From contig JALIZF010001881.1 in the NCBI GenBank assembly GCA_029948255.1, forward strand, positions 248,001 to 312,000: a DNA stretch of 64,000 nucleotides. Direction: 5' to 3'. The stretch comes from Telmatactis stephensoni. Its lineage: Eukaryota; Cnidaria; Anthozoa; Actiniaria; Isophelliidae. The notes below the pieces were generated by a model, which was given only the letters and a program-made list of their open reading frames with translations, was not told the DNA's origin and ran no database searches. The position numbers were made by a program, and so were the translations under genes. Shown in pieces: positions 21,051-33,671 of this stretch (its first letter is position 1; every line of letters begins with the position of its first letter).

Positions 21051-24000
21051 GAAAAGGATTTTAAGACGAACGGAAGGAGCCAGGATCACAGCGCAAGTTC
21101 TGCCATCCACTCCAAAATAAAGAAAACAACAATAAAAGTCAAGTGCAAAAACTCGTCTTTTGTCGTATATTTAAATTGATGATAATGATGCAACTACTGC
21201 CAAAATTTCAATCCTAAATTCCTTATCTAAAGCTACCACTTAAATAAAAAAGCTATGGTACTTGAATACTCGTCGTCGCAACCCAGTTTGGTTGTTCTTG
21301 GTAGACTTGGCTGAAACGGAGAAGGTGCAAATGCAATGGTATCACAATTTGTGACAAACCATGTCATTTACGTTGGGTTAGGCCGGGCCAAAACAAATCC
21401 GATCAACACTAAATTTGGTTGGAGCTAATCTAGAGTACGACCATTACCGTCGGCACGCACAACAGTGGACTGGGGCGTTGGGGGAGGGTGGGGATAGTCG
21501 GGAATAAAAACGTAAAAGTAGTTGCGCGTACCGACCGACGTTGTAGCCTGACCAGCGCTAACCTAAGACCTAAGACGCCAGAAATCTAAGCGCCCTACGC
21601 GCTGTAGTTTAGGTGTATGCGTTGTATGTAGACCGATCAGTTAACAACTATAATGGTCGAGCTCTACATCTAAGATCACGACACAGACTCAGACTACAAA
21701 GGATGTCTCTCAAGTTGAGAGTAAGGTCGGTCAGGTCCATTCCATCGATCGTTGATCCAACGTGTTCCTCTCGTAGGCCTAAGTATTTATTGAAAAACTA
21801 ACCTAAGCAGGCCAATCGACCCCGGCCGCCGAAAATGGCCGGTCAAAAAGCTAATAATCCGACCTATTTTAAAAGTGGTAGCTTGCTCTAATGCAACTCG
21901 CTGGTTCCATGTATTAATCATGGATCCTCCTAGCCCTAGCTAATTCTAATTGAAATTTTCATACTTTTAGTTTAATTAGAATACTATATGAAATGGACCC
22001 TTTCACTTGTGACTACAAGCCAAAACGAGAATGAAAACAATGCATCAGCAGCAACACACACAGACAGGTTTACAAAACACCTCCAACACAGCCTACAGCC
22101 AACAGGCGCCCGACATGACACGCCATATTTGCAAGCAAACAGACGAGTGCAGGCCATGAGGGGCGTCTGATTTCGCAGGCACAAAACAACGTTGAAACAA
22201 ATATGAACATATAACAACACTGAACGAAAAGCGATAAGGACAATTTAATTCATCACAAGTAAAAAGAATTCATTTCTAATTCATATTTTAAATGATTTAA
22301 AATATGAATTTTTGTTGTGAGTTGCTTTTACTAGTTAACACCTCTCCACACTCACACAACACAACCAGAACCTCGAGGAATTCAACAAATACAGCCAAAT
22401 AGACGACTGATTCGAAAAATTATCCTAGAATTTGGTTTACCCGAGGTCTGTTGCGCATACTAACCCTGGTGTCTTCGTTTGTCATTGCAGCTAGAAAAAT
22501 GTGAAAAACAGTTGATTAATAAATAGTTGATAAAATTTGTTAATTTGCAAACATTGCAGCGAGCACAAGGATCAGTTCAGCTCAGTCTCGGTGGTCTAGA
22601 CAGTAATTTTGACACTCAGCTATTTAATATAAAACATGAGGCTGAATTAAACTTCTTCTCTGAAACGACATGTTTCCGTAACGTTAGTCTTCCTTCTTTA
22701 ATCACTTGACTATAGTAAAACGGCAAGTTTCAGGGAAGTAACTGATAGGCTCTTCAACTATTCCCGCTGTATAAGATTCTGCTAGGCCAGGGACTTTTTG
22801 AAGTCTTGAATTGTATTCTAAAGCAGTCTCGGCCTAATAAAAACTTGCAAGTAGCAAAGCAAAACACGCGTCTAAACTCTCACAGCTCGAACGTTTCAAC
22901 ATGGTTTCAACAAGAGTATCGAATTCTTCGGTAGCGGCTCAAAGCACATGGCAGCTCAGTTGAACTTTAAATCGCTTTTATAACAGTTTTGTCTTTGCAA
23001 AAACACAAATATTGGCTAGTAATAGCAATTACATTACTGTCTAGTTTCCAAAATTGCAAAAACATCAAAGAATCTTGAGCAAAAACATTTCAGTTCTCCT
23101 TACCTTTGGTATCGCTGCAGTTTGAATTCAAATTTCTTCTTCATTGAAATGTGTACTTGATATCACGTGGTCAGTCAAATTATTTTCGACCAATCCAAAG
23201 CACAAAATTTTGTAGGCGTGTTTTTAGGGCGCTTTCTGATTGGTCAATAATCAAAGTTGTTAGGCGGGAAAATCGTGCAAGGAGTTATGCACGTACGCGC
23301 GCGTGCCTTTTATGTTTTATCTGCAAAAAGGAACGTGTGAAACTTTTCATTCTTACAGGGGTACTTGGATGTAAATCGATAAAAATTTCAAAGGTACAGA
23401 TAAAAAGTTATCACGTATTTTAGCGGCTACATTGTGTTATCTATGACGTCATAAGTACAACTCTATTGTTCTTTTCGATCTTAAACCAAAATTTCTTGGT
23501 GATAATATGATTAAAATGCAGAATTTTTGGGATAGTAGGTTTTATATTTATCTATATTGGTCATTAATTGACGTCAACTTAAGAATTAACCCCTTTCCAA
23601 TTTTGACCTATCATCCAAGTACCCCTTTACGTCGCAGCAAGATAATGTTCCTGAAAACTATCAAAAACTTTTCCCTTCTGTTATTCGAATGAGATTTTTA
23701 GCAAAAGAGTGCAGTCGCATGTACGTAAAAGCGAACGTTTTATGAATGACTGGGCGAAGGCCCAAACACATGTACAAAAACTATTCTAGTCAAGCAAACG
23801 GCAATTAGCAAGGAATGCGGAAAGGTGGTGATATGATATTGTTTTAACCGTCCATCTCATTGGTTAAAACATGAAAATCTTCCATAACTTCAACAGTTAG
23901 CGCATTTGTTTCTATTTTATTTAATATCTGATTCCCTTTTCATGAAAGCTTTCCTATAAGTTTTAATATATATAACGCGCAATTTCTATGTGGGAACTTG

Positions 24001-25859
24001 GCAGATTGGAAGCGGCTCTTGATTTTGTTTTGAACGCTTTTGATTGGACGAAATCTTTATAATAATTAATAATAATAAAATAATAAAAAGTATTTTATAT
24101 AGCGTCAATATCCGAAAGTTCAACAACGCTTTGCTACACCCCAGTTTATAATTAAAAAGGTTAAAAAGTGATTTTAAATTTTAAATTTATCAATGCAATG
24201 ATTTTTTCTTTGTTTTGTAAAATATATATTTACATATACAAGCATTACATAATTGGCACAAACACGACTTTGATTTCAGTTTAGATTAAAATTTTAAAAA
24301 GTATGTTTATTTAAAGTTTAAAAAAAATTACTACTGTATGCCTTTTTAAAGAGAAAAGTTTTAAGCTCGTGCTTAAAACAAGAAATATCCAGACATTGTC
24401 TGATGTCTGAAGGAATGTTGTTCCATAGCTCAGGAGCAGCAAGAACCTCTGGTTAAGAGATTAAATGATATTTAGATCTACTGGAACGAGGTGGGACATA
24501 TGGCTTTACAAGGTTCACTAGGATATGAAGGAGCACAGTCATATAAGGCTTTGAAAGTAAGTAAGAGTATTTTGTATTCGATACGTTATTCAACAGGTAA
24601 CCAATGTAAGCGATAAAGAACAGGTGTTTATATGTGGTCATGTTTATGACAACCAGATACTAGACGTGCGCCGCAGCATTTTGAACTCGCTGAAGTTTTT
24701 AAATTAGGTATTTAGGCATCCCATACAACTACATGAAATTGCATGTAACTATGTAGTTCATTTTAGTTTGATTTTCCAAGCTTGCTTTATCCAAGTGGTT
24801 GCTACAGATCCGGGAAAATTCAGGAAAAATAATATTTTCTCAAGGTCAAGGAAAAGGGGAATTTAAAAATTAACTTTTGCATGAGCAAAAGTCGGGGAAT
24901 TTCGTTGTTCACACAAAATTTGAAAATGTTTAATCCGTCCTAGCTTGGTATGATCATGGTTTTATATCATTGTCATCTGCTCAATTTGCAAGCCAGTGAG
25001 AGAAGTCCTTTGAATTGTATAACATATAGTATATTAATATTTGGACAGGGAAAATTAAACTATATTGTCAGAGGCTGGAACAATTCAGGGAGCTTTGTAA
25101 TTGGTTTGCTGTCGCAACCATGCATGCACGTTTGCCTCTTTGTTGGCACAAGCATTTCATTTCATAAATTGTGTCTTTGTATACAATGTACTATAACACT
25201 GCCCATTTCAGAAGGTTGGCATTGATAATTGGCAATAATAATAATTTATTTAACGTCGATAAAGTAGGAAGTGGTTGCCCAATCTTCAGAGCCAGTGACT
25301 CATGTTAAAAACGCTCGACAAAAAATTGCCCTATTCCCAGTCAAGGTTTTTGTCTTATTATGCAAACTGTGTCTAATATGCTAACAGTGATAAAACAATA
25401 CTTTGCAAAGTAGTTATTGTTAGCCACAAAACTAATTTTATGGACATGCTGAAATATGGTGTTACAAATTGACAGATACGAGGCCCGCAACAATTTGGAT
25501 ACATGCATGAAAAATAAAAACGATAAAATACAATGAATAGATATTACAATAAAATACAAAAGATGTTACAACAGGATACAAAAGATGTTACTAAAGTGCA
25601 CACTTTAATTTTTCCCAAGATGCAAATGAGGTTCATTCTTCGTGTACTCATTCTCCTTGCATATTACAGGCTGTGCATTGTATTAGTGAACATGGTATGT
25701 AACTATTAAATTTATACTTGAAAGTTCGGTTATAGTATAATTGTATATAATTATTTTACTTATGCTGACAAGTTTGGTTATAGTATAGTAATGTTAATAA
25801 GGAAACTGTGACAGGATTTGCCGCAATATCCCTCGGGTAAAAATCCCACAAGCACGCAT
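21051..25859. other. Gene-poor segment with dispersed repeats
   Basis: No protein gene recognised. A weak foldback pair (GGGGTACTTGGATG at 23356 and its reverse at about 23612) bounds about 270 bp. AT-rich repeats near 24060-24640 and 25225-25600 resemble the ends of dispersed elements; the family is unknown. A short C-rich and CpG-rich patch occurs near 23290. The block adjoins the 3' end of the PX-SH3 gene. Confidence 0.4.
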
Positions 25860-27589
25860 CTAAACCTTCAAACTATAAGCCTTTTCAGTGGTCGTTGAAG
25901 GAATGCTATTTCTGTAGTATTCATCAGTTAGCGGACTTTCCATGGCATCTCTATGGTCTTGGGTATCTGAGGTTTCTTCCAGAAAATTTGATGGATCCTA
26001 TCCTCTTCTTTGTCTGCTTTCCACTAACTAACATCTTTCACGTGTTTTCTCCAAAACTCTTAGTAAAACTCATTTTCGTAGAGATCAACTTCTTCATCAG
26101 GCTTTGAATCCTTGTAATCTGCTATTGCGACGTAGGTTTCACATCGACATTTGCATCTTGGATGGACGTTGAAGTTTCTCCAGAACAACTGTCAAATGAA
26201 AAAACTTCTTTCGTCCTGCTGCTGCAAGTCTCGATATGTGAGAATTTCAAATTCTTCATCTGATTCTGAGTCTTCGGACAGCTCTTCTCGGAACTTTGAG
26301 GGAGCCCAGGCTCGTTTTCGAGCCTCAACATACCACCATTCATCAGTGGTCTTCTCCATGACCTTCACTTCTCCATCTTTAAAGAGATTCAACTTGTCCA
26401 TTTTCCATTGAATCCTTGAAACTTGTAGTTGGCACGTGGATGTCTGAGATTTTGTAATCATTTGGGGCTAGGTCTGGGTTACCAAAGCTGCTGTCATCAC
26501 TGGAATCGGATATCTCTCTTACTGCATTTAGGTCTTGGTAGACAACTGTTGCTCTGTCTGATGGGTTATCAATTAGTTGATTGAACGTGTTCTCTGCATC
26601 ATCTCCCCATGACATCGACATTAATGCTATGTCTGGACAAGACCTACTTCGTCGCCTTTCAATGCTTTTGATTAGAGGCCTCGGTGATTCATCAGATCTT
26701 TTATATGGCGTGTTTGTGGGCTTCAAAGATGCAGCAATTAGACGTTTTCTGAAATTAAGACCCATTGTGTCCTTTCTTGTTCTAATAGCAGTTTGGGAAT
26801 TTGATTGAGGCTTCCGGGAATAATTGCTCCTTGAGAGGACAGGAGCTTTGAAGTCTTTCTTAAGCTTTGGATGAGGAGGAACCTGATGTGCGGATGATGG
26901 TGGCATAATTAAAAACTTTGTGTCTTTTGTTGCAAAATCTTCTAAGGAGTTGTTGTTTGCATCAGGAAGATTTTGGACATTTTTAGTGACGTCTGAGGTG
27001 TCATCTTTTGGGTACAAATCATTGCACGACTTGGAATGGTGTTCATCATTGTTGGTTTTTGACTTCAAAGTGAGGGTCTTTCGAAACCTCAAATGTTTGT
27101 TTTCCTTATAGCTAGATTTAAGTCTGTTATGACTGTATGTCTTGCAGCGCCTAATTTCCTGTGGAACCCATCCACCTGGCTGACACCGTTAGATCTAAGT
27201 GTATTCTCGACTTAACGGCTTGGTTCTTCTTTTTCATGCTACCGTTGCTTCCTTCTTCAGGACTGGGAAAAGTCGAATCCCTCAGCTTCTTCAAAACATC
27301 ATCATCAATATTGCTGCTCCATATGGTTCGACTGTCCTGTATACGTATAACATGAAACATAAATGATAAATAATCGATATTGTGTGTAAGTGTGTGCTGG
27401 CACTTTATGATGCTATATTGATATTTTGGCAAGGAACTGTCTGTGACATAAATGATGTATATAGAACTTACCTTTTTGTCTTTGAACGGCCCGAGAAGAA
27501 TTTTGAGTTTCATCTTTTTCCACTGCAAAAATAACAATAAAAACTAAGTGAGAAACCAAAAGTTTTTTTGTGGCAAACTAAGGTACGTT

Positions 27590-27819
27590 AAGAGACCATA
27601 ATACTAAGAGAAGGAAATGCAGTATTGATGTCTGTTCGATGTTCGTGGCGACTAAGGCTATTTTTAGTAACTTTGCCATCGCGCGCGCAAGGCTCTCAAA
27701 CAATAGAATCTGTTTTTTGACGTGGGCGCGGACGGGACGGTTTGATTTCGGCCTTTAAATTATATTGTTTAAGAGCCTTGCGCGCGAGAGTTTCGCTCTC
27801 TTAGTATTATGGTCTCTTG
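27590..27819. mobile_element. hAT-like MITE with 8-bp target duplication
   Basis: Ends AAGAGACCATAATACTAAGA and its reverse complement; inner inverted blocks with CGCGCGCAAGGCTCTCAAAC. Flanked by GGTACGTT at 27582-27589 and 27820-27827. An 8-bp duplication suits the hAT superfamily. It lies in an intron of the PX-SH3 gene. Confidence 0.75.
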
Positions 27820-29045
27820 GGTACGTTTTATAAAGATATTACAAGTCATATTCGTTTACAAAATTACAACTCTCCAAGCAACTTATTCGTGCAAGAAACT
27901 TCGTCATTTTGTTTCTTTCTATCCTCATTTAGTTTTCATGGATTTTTAACCAACCTGGATTGTTTTCATCACGCGGATTTTGACGAGCTTCACTGGAAGG
28001 CATCTCTTCTTTTTCTATTTTGCAAATCAATTTCAAATACGTGCACGGTACCATGCCATTCTCGACCACGATATCTGCAAAAAACGTCGATCGATCAGTA
28101 AAAAATGTGAGTGTGGGATATTGATAGCAATTACTTACAAACCCTAAAAAAGATTTAAGGAGCCTTGACAATTTTGTCTTTCCATCCAACCATTAACTTT
28201 TTTCAAAAATAAGAATGATGTTAAAAGTACTTACAAAGCTTTCCACCATCCATCTTGGTTCTTTTCGATGATTTGTAGATGTACGCCCACATCAAAGCTT
28301 AGCTCGTCCTGTTGCTCAGCTTTGTATTTTTTAGTAGTGACATAGATTTCGCCTAAAAGAGGTAAAAATTATAATTCATTAATAACACATACATGGAACA
28401 CTTTTAACAAAAGGACAGTCAATTACTAATCTTTTAGCAGCAGTACCGAAACGCTTTTGCTAATTTTTCCAAAGACGTAAATGGCGCCGTAGCCTTACTG
28501 AAAGAGAAATCCGCTGAATGTGACACTCACCGTATCCAGGTTCATACTTGATTGAAATTTCGTTTTCTTTCTCGTTACTAAGAAACGATGCTGGTGCCCA
28601 GCCTTGCTCGCCTTCTGTACAAACCAACCACCAACCTGTTGAAGATTTCCGAGTTTATTATTACCCTCATACTTTTTAAAACTCAAAGAAAATTTGATTT
28701 ATTGATTCAACGTTCTTCCCTACAAGAAGTCAACTAACCATTTTCAAATTTTTCAATAACTTCAACCACTTGACCTTGCTTCAAGTCCAAGTACGTTTTT
28801 CAATGGACTCTTGAACTGGTCCGTGACAAAGTATTCTTCAAAGTGAATTGGTCCTGAGATTTCTGTTGGAGCATTAAAATGCATATGAAGCGAAAATTCC
28901 TTTTGCGTGTTCATAAATCATGTTGTTTGAAATACACCATTGAAAAGGTATAAAATGTCTTGGATTAAAATTGACAATTTTATAAGCCCTCAAAGTTGCA
29001 CCGTTTGCCTTAAAAAGCTAGGGTGTGATTTCCGTCAAAAATATA

Positions 29046-29156
29046 CTATCCAATCATGCAATTCTACAGTCTAAGTCTAAAGTTTAGTCTAAAGTCTAAA
29101 GTCTAAAGTCTGAATCTAAAGTCTAAAACCTAAAGTCTAAAGTCTAAAGTTTAAGT
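29046..29156. repeat. AGTCTAA heptamer repeat
   Basis: About fourteen imperfect AGTCTAA/AAGTCTA units. Confidence 0.85.
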
Positions 29157-30552
29157 CATATGTCATTGGCTTTTTTGGGGCACCTAGGTGAGAAGTGCAA
29201 CACTGAGTCTGCGTATGTTGCTTCCGCTTCTGCTTCCGTCGGTCGTGAAAACCAGCCCTTAATAGACCGGTTCACGGTCTTGAGTGCATCATGGGTAATC
29301 AGGACAAGATTACAAAGAAGCAAAGCGGCAAAAGATAAGTTTGACTTCATATTTTCGGTCTGAGTTCAATTTTCTTTTATTTCTTAACATACCTTTCTGG
29401 TTATCAACAATTCTTCAATCATTAATATTTTCCAAACAAAATGATGTTATTTTGGTTGAAGATGAAATAACTTTGAGGGCGTATAAAATCGTCAATTTTT
29501 ATCCTAGTTATTTCAAACTTTGGAATCGTGTATTTCAGATAGTAATTAATTATTATAAAAAGCAAATAAAAACATTTTGCTTAATTGTTATGCACTTTAA
29601 CAAGGATTTTAAGGTTTAAAAATCGTAATTTCACCTATTTTTGTGCGCTTTACCACAGGTCGCGCAATGTTCGGGATATTTCAGTAAATGCAAACTGGCT
29701 ACATTATATCAATTCTTTATATTAAATAAAATGACGAAATTGGATGCTAATTTGTGCCTCACCTTTGATGCTCGATTTCTTCCGCTTTTTTGTGATCGAA
29801 GACCTGTGATTTTTTGTTCAATGAAAAAAAATTCTTACTTCTTTTAAATGTTTATCCACCTGTAATATTTCTTTCGTCCAATGCACCCTTTACTTTCAAT
29901 TGTGCCTGGAGATGATGCTTCATTTTCCATATTTTTCTCCCTTTATCAATTGTACTAATCGCAGTTAACAGGCAATTTATTGCTGCGATCACTAGCTACA
30001 CTACGAAGAGTATATGGTATTTTGAGATCCGCTGGTAGATGATAGGATTCAGTAAATATATCAACGGCAGGAAGTTTCATCCCATCCACACTATGCAATT
30101 TGGATGGGATGGGATGGGTATGTGGACAAATGAAAATCTAATTAAGGACCCGCTTTTACCCTTATCAATACTAGGATTCAATATTTTGGATGCTGTTTTT
30201 TTCCCTTTTTCCTTTCAAGAAAAATGTTTACCTTTTCCTTTTCAAGTCTTCCTGATTGGGTGTAAAGAAATCATACACAATTTGACTCTGGGAAATTTCT
30301 GGTGGCAAGAGGAAAAGTTTCTGTGGAAACCAAAGAGTAGTATATTATCCTTTCCAATGTGAAAAACAGGATAAAATCTGGACTTATGAAGAATATAATA
30401 ATGAATCACACACCTTAGTAAACTCGGCAATGCTGTCCAGTTTCTTCATGACATTGCTCCCAAAAAACTTGAATCTCTTCGCTGAAATAAATTTCAAAAA
30501 ATAGTCCTTGGCTCTGCCATTTAGGGATACTTGAAAATGATGCAATTGTGGA

Positions 30553-30686
30553 AGAAGAAGCTAAGAAGAAGAAGAAGAAGAAGATGAAGATGAAGGAGGA
30601 GGAGGAGGAGGAGGAGGAGGAGGAGGAGGAGGAGGAGGAGGAGGAGGAGAAGGAGGAGGAGGAGGAGGAGGAGGAGGAGGAGGAGA
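30553..30686. repeat. (GAA)n/(GGA)n tract
   Basis: GAAGAA then long GGAGGA run, in the intron directly next to PX exon 3 (30702-30774). On the gene's sense strand it forms a TCC/TTC pyrimidine tract just inside the donor side of the intron. Confidence 0.95.
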
Positions 30687-30879
30687 AACCTTTTTTGTTA
30701 CCTTGAAGAGTTGGAATAATCCTTTGCCTGGACTTTTTGTCGCCTTCATCGGGAAATGCTTCTACTAGTTTTCTCTGTTCAATAAAAGCAAGGGAACACG
30801 TCAACATTTTGTTTTAAATTTTTGGATGATTTTTTGTTCGAATATATAAAAATATAAATGGTGATGTAACGAATATCAG

Positions 30880-31062
30880 ACGAAGTTGTGCGAGGCGGCG
30901 CGCAAGGTTCTCAAAGAATAGAATTCAAAAGTCGAAAGCAAACGGTCCCATCCTCGCGCACGTCAGAAATCAAATTCTATTGTTTGAGTTCCTAGCGCGC
31001 GCGGTGGCGAAGTTAATAAAATAGCCTTAGTCGCCACGAACATCGAGTATTATGGTCTCTTG
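30880..31062. mobile_element. Second, partial copy of the hAT-like MITE
   Basis: Shares GCGCGCAAGGTTCTCAAAGA, AATTCTATTGTTTGAG and the terminal GAGTATTATGGTCTCTTG with 27590-27819. The left terminal repeat is missing or degraded. Confidence 0.65.
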
Positions 31063-32853
31063 GTTACTATTTTACAGGCAAAACAAACTAGAAATGGTTA
31101 GAATGGTTGGAACGTGGTATAGATTTCAAGTAGAGGACTGATGACGATTTAGACCTATTCACGTTATATTTTCGAAGTCATGGTGTAATTTAGATGAGGC
31201 TAATTAGAATCCTACCATGAGCTCGTAAAATTCGCTGAAACGTCTTGAAACCACATTTACTTGACCATCAGACCACGTCGTCTTTACAGCGTAAACCTAG
31301 AATAACAGCAAACCGGCTCAAAAAGCTATTTTACTTTTAGTATGTGTGTACGTGTGTGTGTGGTGTTCATTTGATCAAACAGGATTGCTAACACAAATGC
31401 ATTTACACTATATATTACATATTACATATATTCTACGTGTTATTTATTATTACTAGAGTACTTATTAATACATTCACATTAATATGCAAATATATAACAT
31501 TGATATTTTATTTGCAAAATTTACCGAAATACTTGTAAAGTGTAAGGTGCTAATAAAATATTATTATATCTTGGTTACCTAATCTCAGGCATTCCGTTTG
31601 AGCGACGTATGTGTACTGCATCTAAACGCGCGCGCCTTAATTCATACTGAAGAAGACTAGCATTTCTGTATTCAGTTATTCAACCTAGCGATATACTGGA
31701 TGATCGTTACTGGCCCGTCCATGCTAATATCCGGTGTCGCTAAATTAGGTTTATGTTATTGATAGTAGCACTTTTGTACACCCTCTTGTGATTACTCTTG
31801 TAGTACAACTAAAGTCGGGTGTTTACAATGAGTCAATATAAATACAAATTTAAAAGCAAATAAAAATCATAAGATGCTAAATGTTTTGTCTCCTTTTGTT
31901 CCTTTGCATCCAGTAAACACTAACAGCTAATTAATATTGCCCAGGTTTATTATCACTCTAGACGATCGATTGAATAAGTGCTGGGTTCATATGACTTCAT
32001 TTTCAGTCTTGATGGAACATTAATCAGCTGAAAGACAAGTTTTGAATAGAATATTCTCTGGATGACAGCACATGGTGGTCAAACATTGACTACCATTTGA
32101 GTCCGATAATGAGATTCATCAGTTGATTGAAACCCAGCAATTTAAGTCAAAACATAGATAATAAAGATGACGAAGTACCCATGCAAAGCAAGCATGAGCA
32201 TAATTACAAATAAGCCATGAATGTCTTACAAATAAAATGAATGAGTTCAGTACTCAACGAAATGATATAGTAGTTGATGTTATATAACTTATTTAATCCC
32301 AAACCTATATATTGATACCGGAATGTTATAAAGTCCACCGATCTTTTAGCTCTAAATAGTTTATTAATAACTCTGACTAAGCAAGCCAGGTCTCAAATCA
32401 TATGGAACATTTACCACTTCAACCTTAGGGCATAAGATAGCAAGTCGGTGGTCAGCAGAGCTGTTTTTCATAGCATCTACAAAAATTTTTATAGTATATC
32501 TCTTCTATAACTAAGATTTCTGATGTCGGCTTAATATTACTATGCCAGGGATAAACCATCTTAAAGGTCCTTTGTGGTACTCAATCAAATGTTGCCCTTT
32601 GCCCGAATGTGAGTTTCAAGAGTTTTTTACCAGTGGCGCAAACATTATTGAACAATTTGAGGCCTTAATTATTTTTTTCTTATGCTTGCACTTGTGCTTT
32701 TTTCATATCATGTGAAGAATTTCCTAAGAGTTTTTTAGCGTCTGAATTTGCCTTCATCTGGAATACATAGAATGCAACAGATGATTTCTAAACAAACCCA
32801 GTTCAAGCTCAGTTCAGTCTATATGTCTGTTGGGTCTTACTTGTAAGGGACAA

Positions 32854-32927
32854 GGATGGCACATTTGGTTAGTGCACGACTTTCGGTGCGAGAGGTCCCG
32901 AGTTCGATCCCCAGTGACCTCACATCC
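32854..32927 (+). repeat. tRNA-derived SINE head
   Basis: GGATGGCACATTTGGTTAGT (A-box-like), GAGTTCGATCCCC (B-box), and ends GGAT...ATCC/CACATCC that can pair. The arm pairing is poor for a working tRNA. It lies in the first intron of the PX-SH3 gene. Confidence 0.55.
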
Positions 32928-33524
32928 TTGTTTCGACTTCTTTTCTTTCTGTGTAGCTTCAAATACCCGTAAAACAGAGCGCTGATAAATAGAGGGGGTA
33001 GAATGAGCGTACCGTCGGCTTCCTGGGAGACCAGCTTCTAGCTTTGCTTCTAGCTGAAGGAACTTCCAACACTAAATATAGTGCTTTACCTTATATTGAC
33101 TTCACTATTTGCACTGTATGTAGATTCACCACTTACCACATGTTTTGTGGGTTTACGTCTCGTCCTGACCCCTTCCACTGAGGCTTCTTTTATCGTTCTT
33201 TCCATCATCAACTCCAACTATAGACTAGTTCCAAAATAATGTTTCAACTTGTTTAGACCCAGGCTACTAAAACATATATAAAGTTTTCTAATTGGCTAAT
33301 GCCACCATGCATGACGTCAAATCGCATGAGAGCATCAAGGTATCGTCCAATCAAATCAATAAAAATTCGTTTTGTCTAGCATTTGGTCTGGTGTTTGTGA
33401 GTAAAGCCGACATACATGTGCTATTAAGTGAGCAGTCACAAAACTAGATGACTTCATATATATTATATATAAAAGAAAATTGTCCACAAATTTGTTTCCA
33501 GTCTGTAGTACTTTTTAAAATGAC

Positions 33525-33671
33525 ATAGAGTACTTACAATATATCCGTGAAAAACTTAGCGAACTAAATTGTACTAAATAGCGCGAAATCCTTTGTTTTC
33601 TATTGTTTAATTAGTGCAAATTAGTGCAATTTCTTACAAAGTTTTTCACGGATATATTGTAAGCACTCTAT
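33525..33671. mobile_element. MITE with 31-bp terminal inverted repeats
   Basis: ATAGAGTACTTACAATATAT then CCGTGAAAAACTT on the left; the reverse complement on the right with one mismatch. About 147 bp overall. Confidence 0.8.

Larger units (their letters stand above)
25860..33208 (-). pseudogene. PX + four-SH3 adaptor gene (SH3PXD2/TKS4-like), frame-broken
   Basis: Twelve exons on the minus strand: 33137-33208, 31216-31296, 30702-30774, 30414-30481, 30232-30320, 29860-29954, 28739-28862, 28531-28635, 28235-28352, 27955-28074, 27472-27522 and 25860-27336. All splice sites are GT-AG. Exons 1-5 encode an intact PX domain (RRKPTKHV, TWSDG, RRFSEFYELM, RQRIIPTLQ, LLPPEISQS), which in this family binds phosphoinositides. 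SH3-1 (exons 7-8: YLDLKQGQVVEVIEKFEN, GWW), SH3-2 (exons 9-10: DELSFDVG, GWWKA, MVPCTYL), SH3-3 (FKDGEVKVMEKTTDEWWYVE) and SH3-4 (YVAIADYKDS, VLEKT, PSNFLEE) follow; the last two are in the final exon. The frame is lost near 28798, 28059, the exon 11/12 join, 27188, 26403, 26201, 26140 and 26065. In-frame TAG codons lie at 26028-26030 and 25998-26000. Either a young pseudogene or a stretch of sequence errors. TKS proteins are actin/podosome and NADPH-oxidase scaffolds. Confidence 0.8.

Noticed and set aside
24060..24640. Possible LINE coding fragment
   Set aside because: Open frames are short and no reverse transcriptase or endonuclease motif could be read; left as an unclassified repeat.
27336..27472. 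Reading straight through the short intron 11 to mend the PX-SH3 frame
   Set aside because: The alternative acceptor would leave an intron of only about 31 bases and add sequence that looks intronic.
28862..30232. A frameshift between PX exon 5 and SH3-1
   Set aside because: A 95-base exon at 29860-29954 with fitting phases restores the frame, so no break is needed here.
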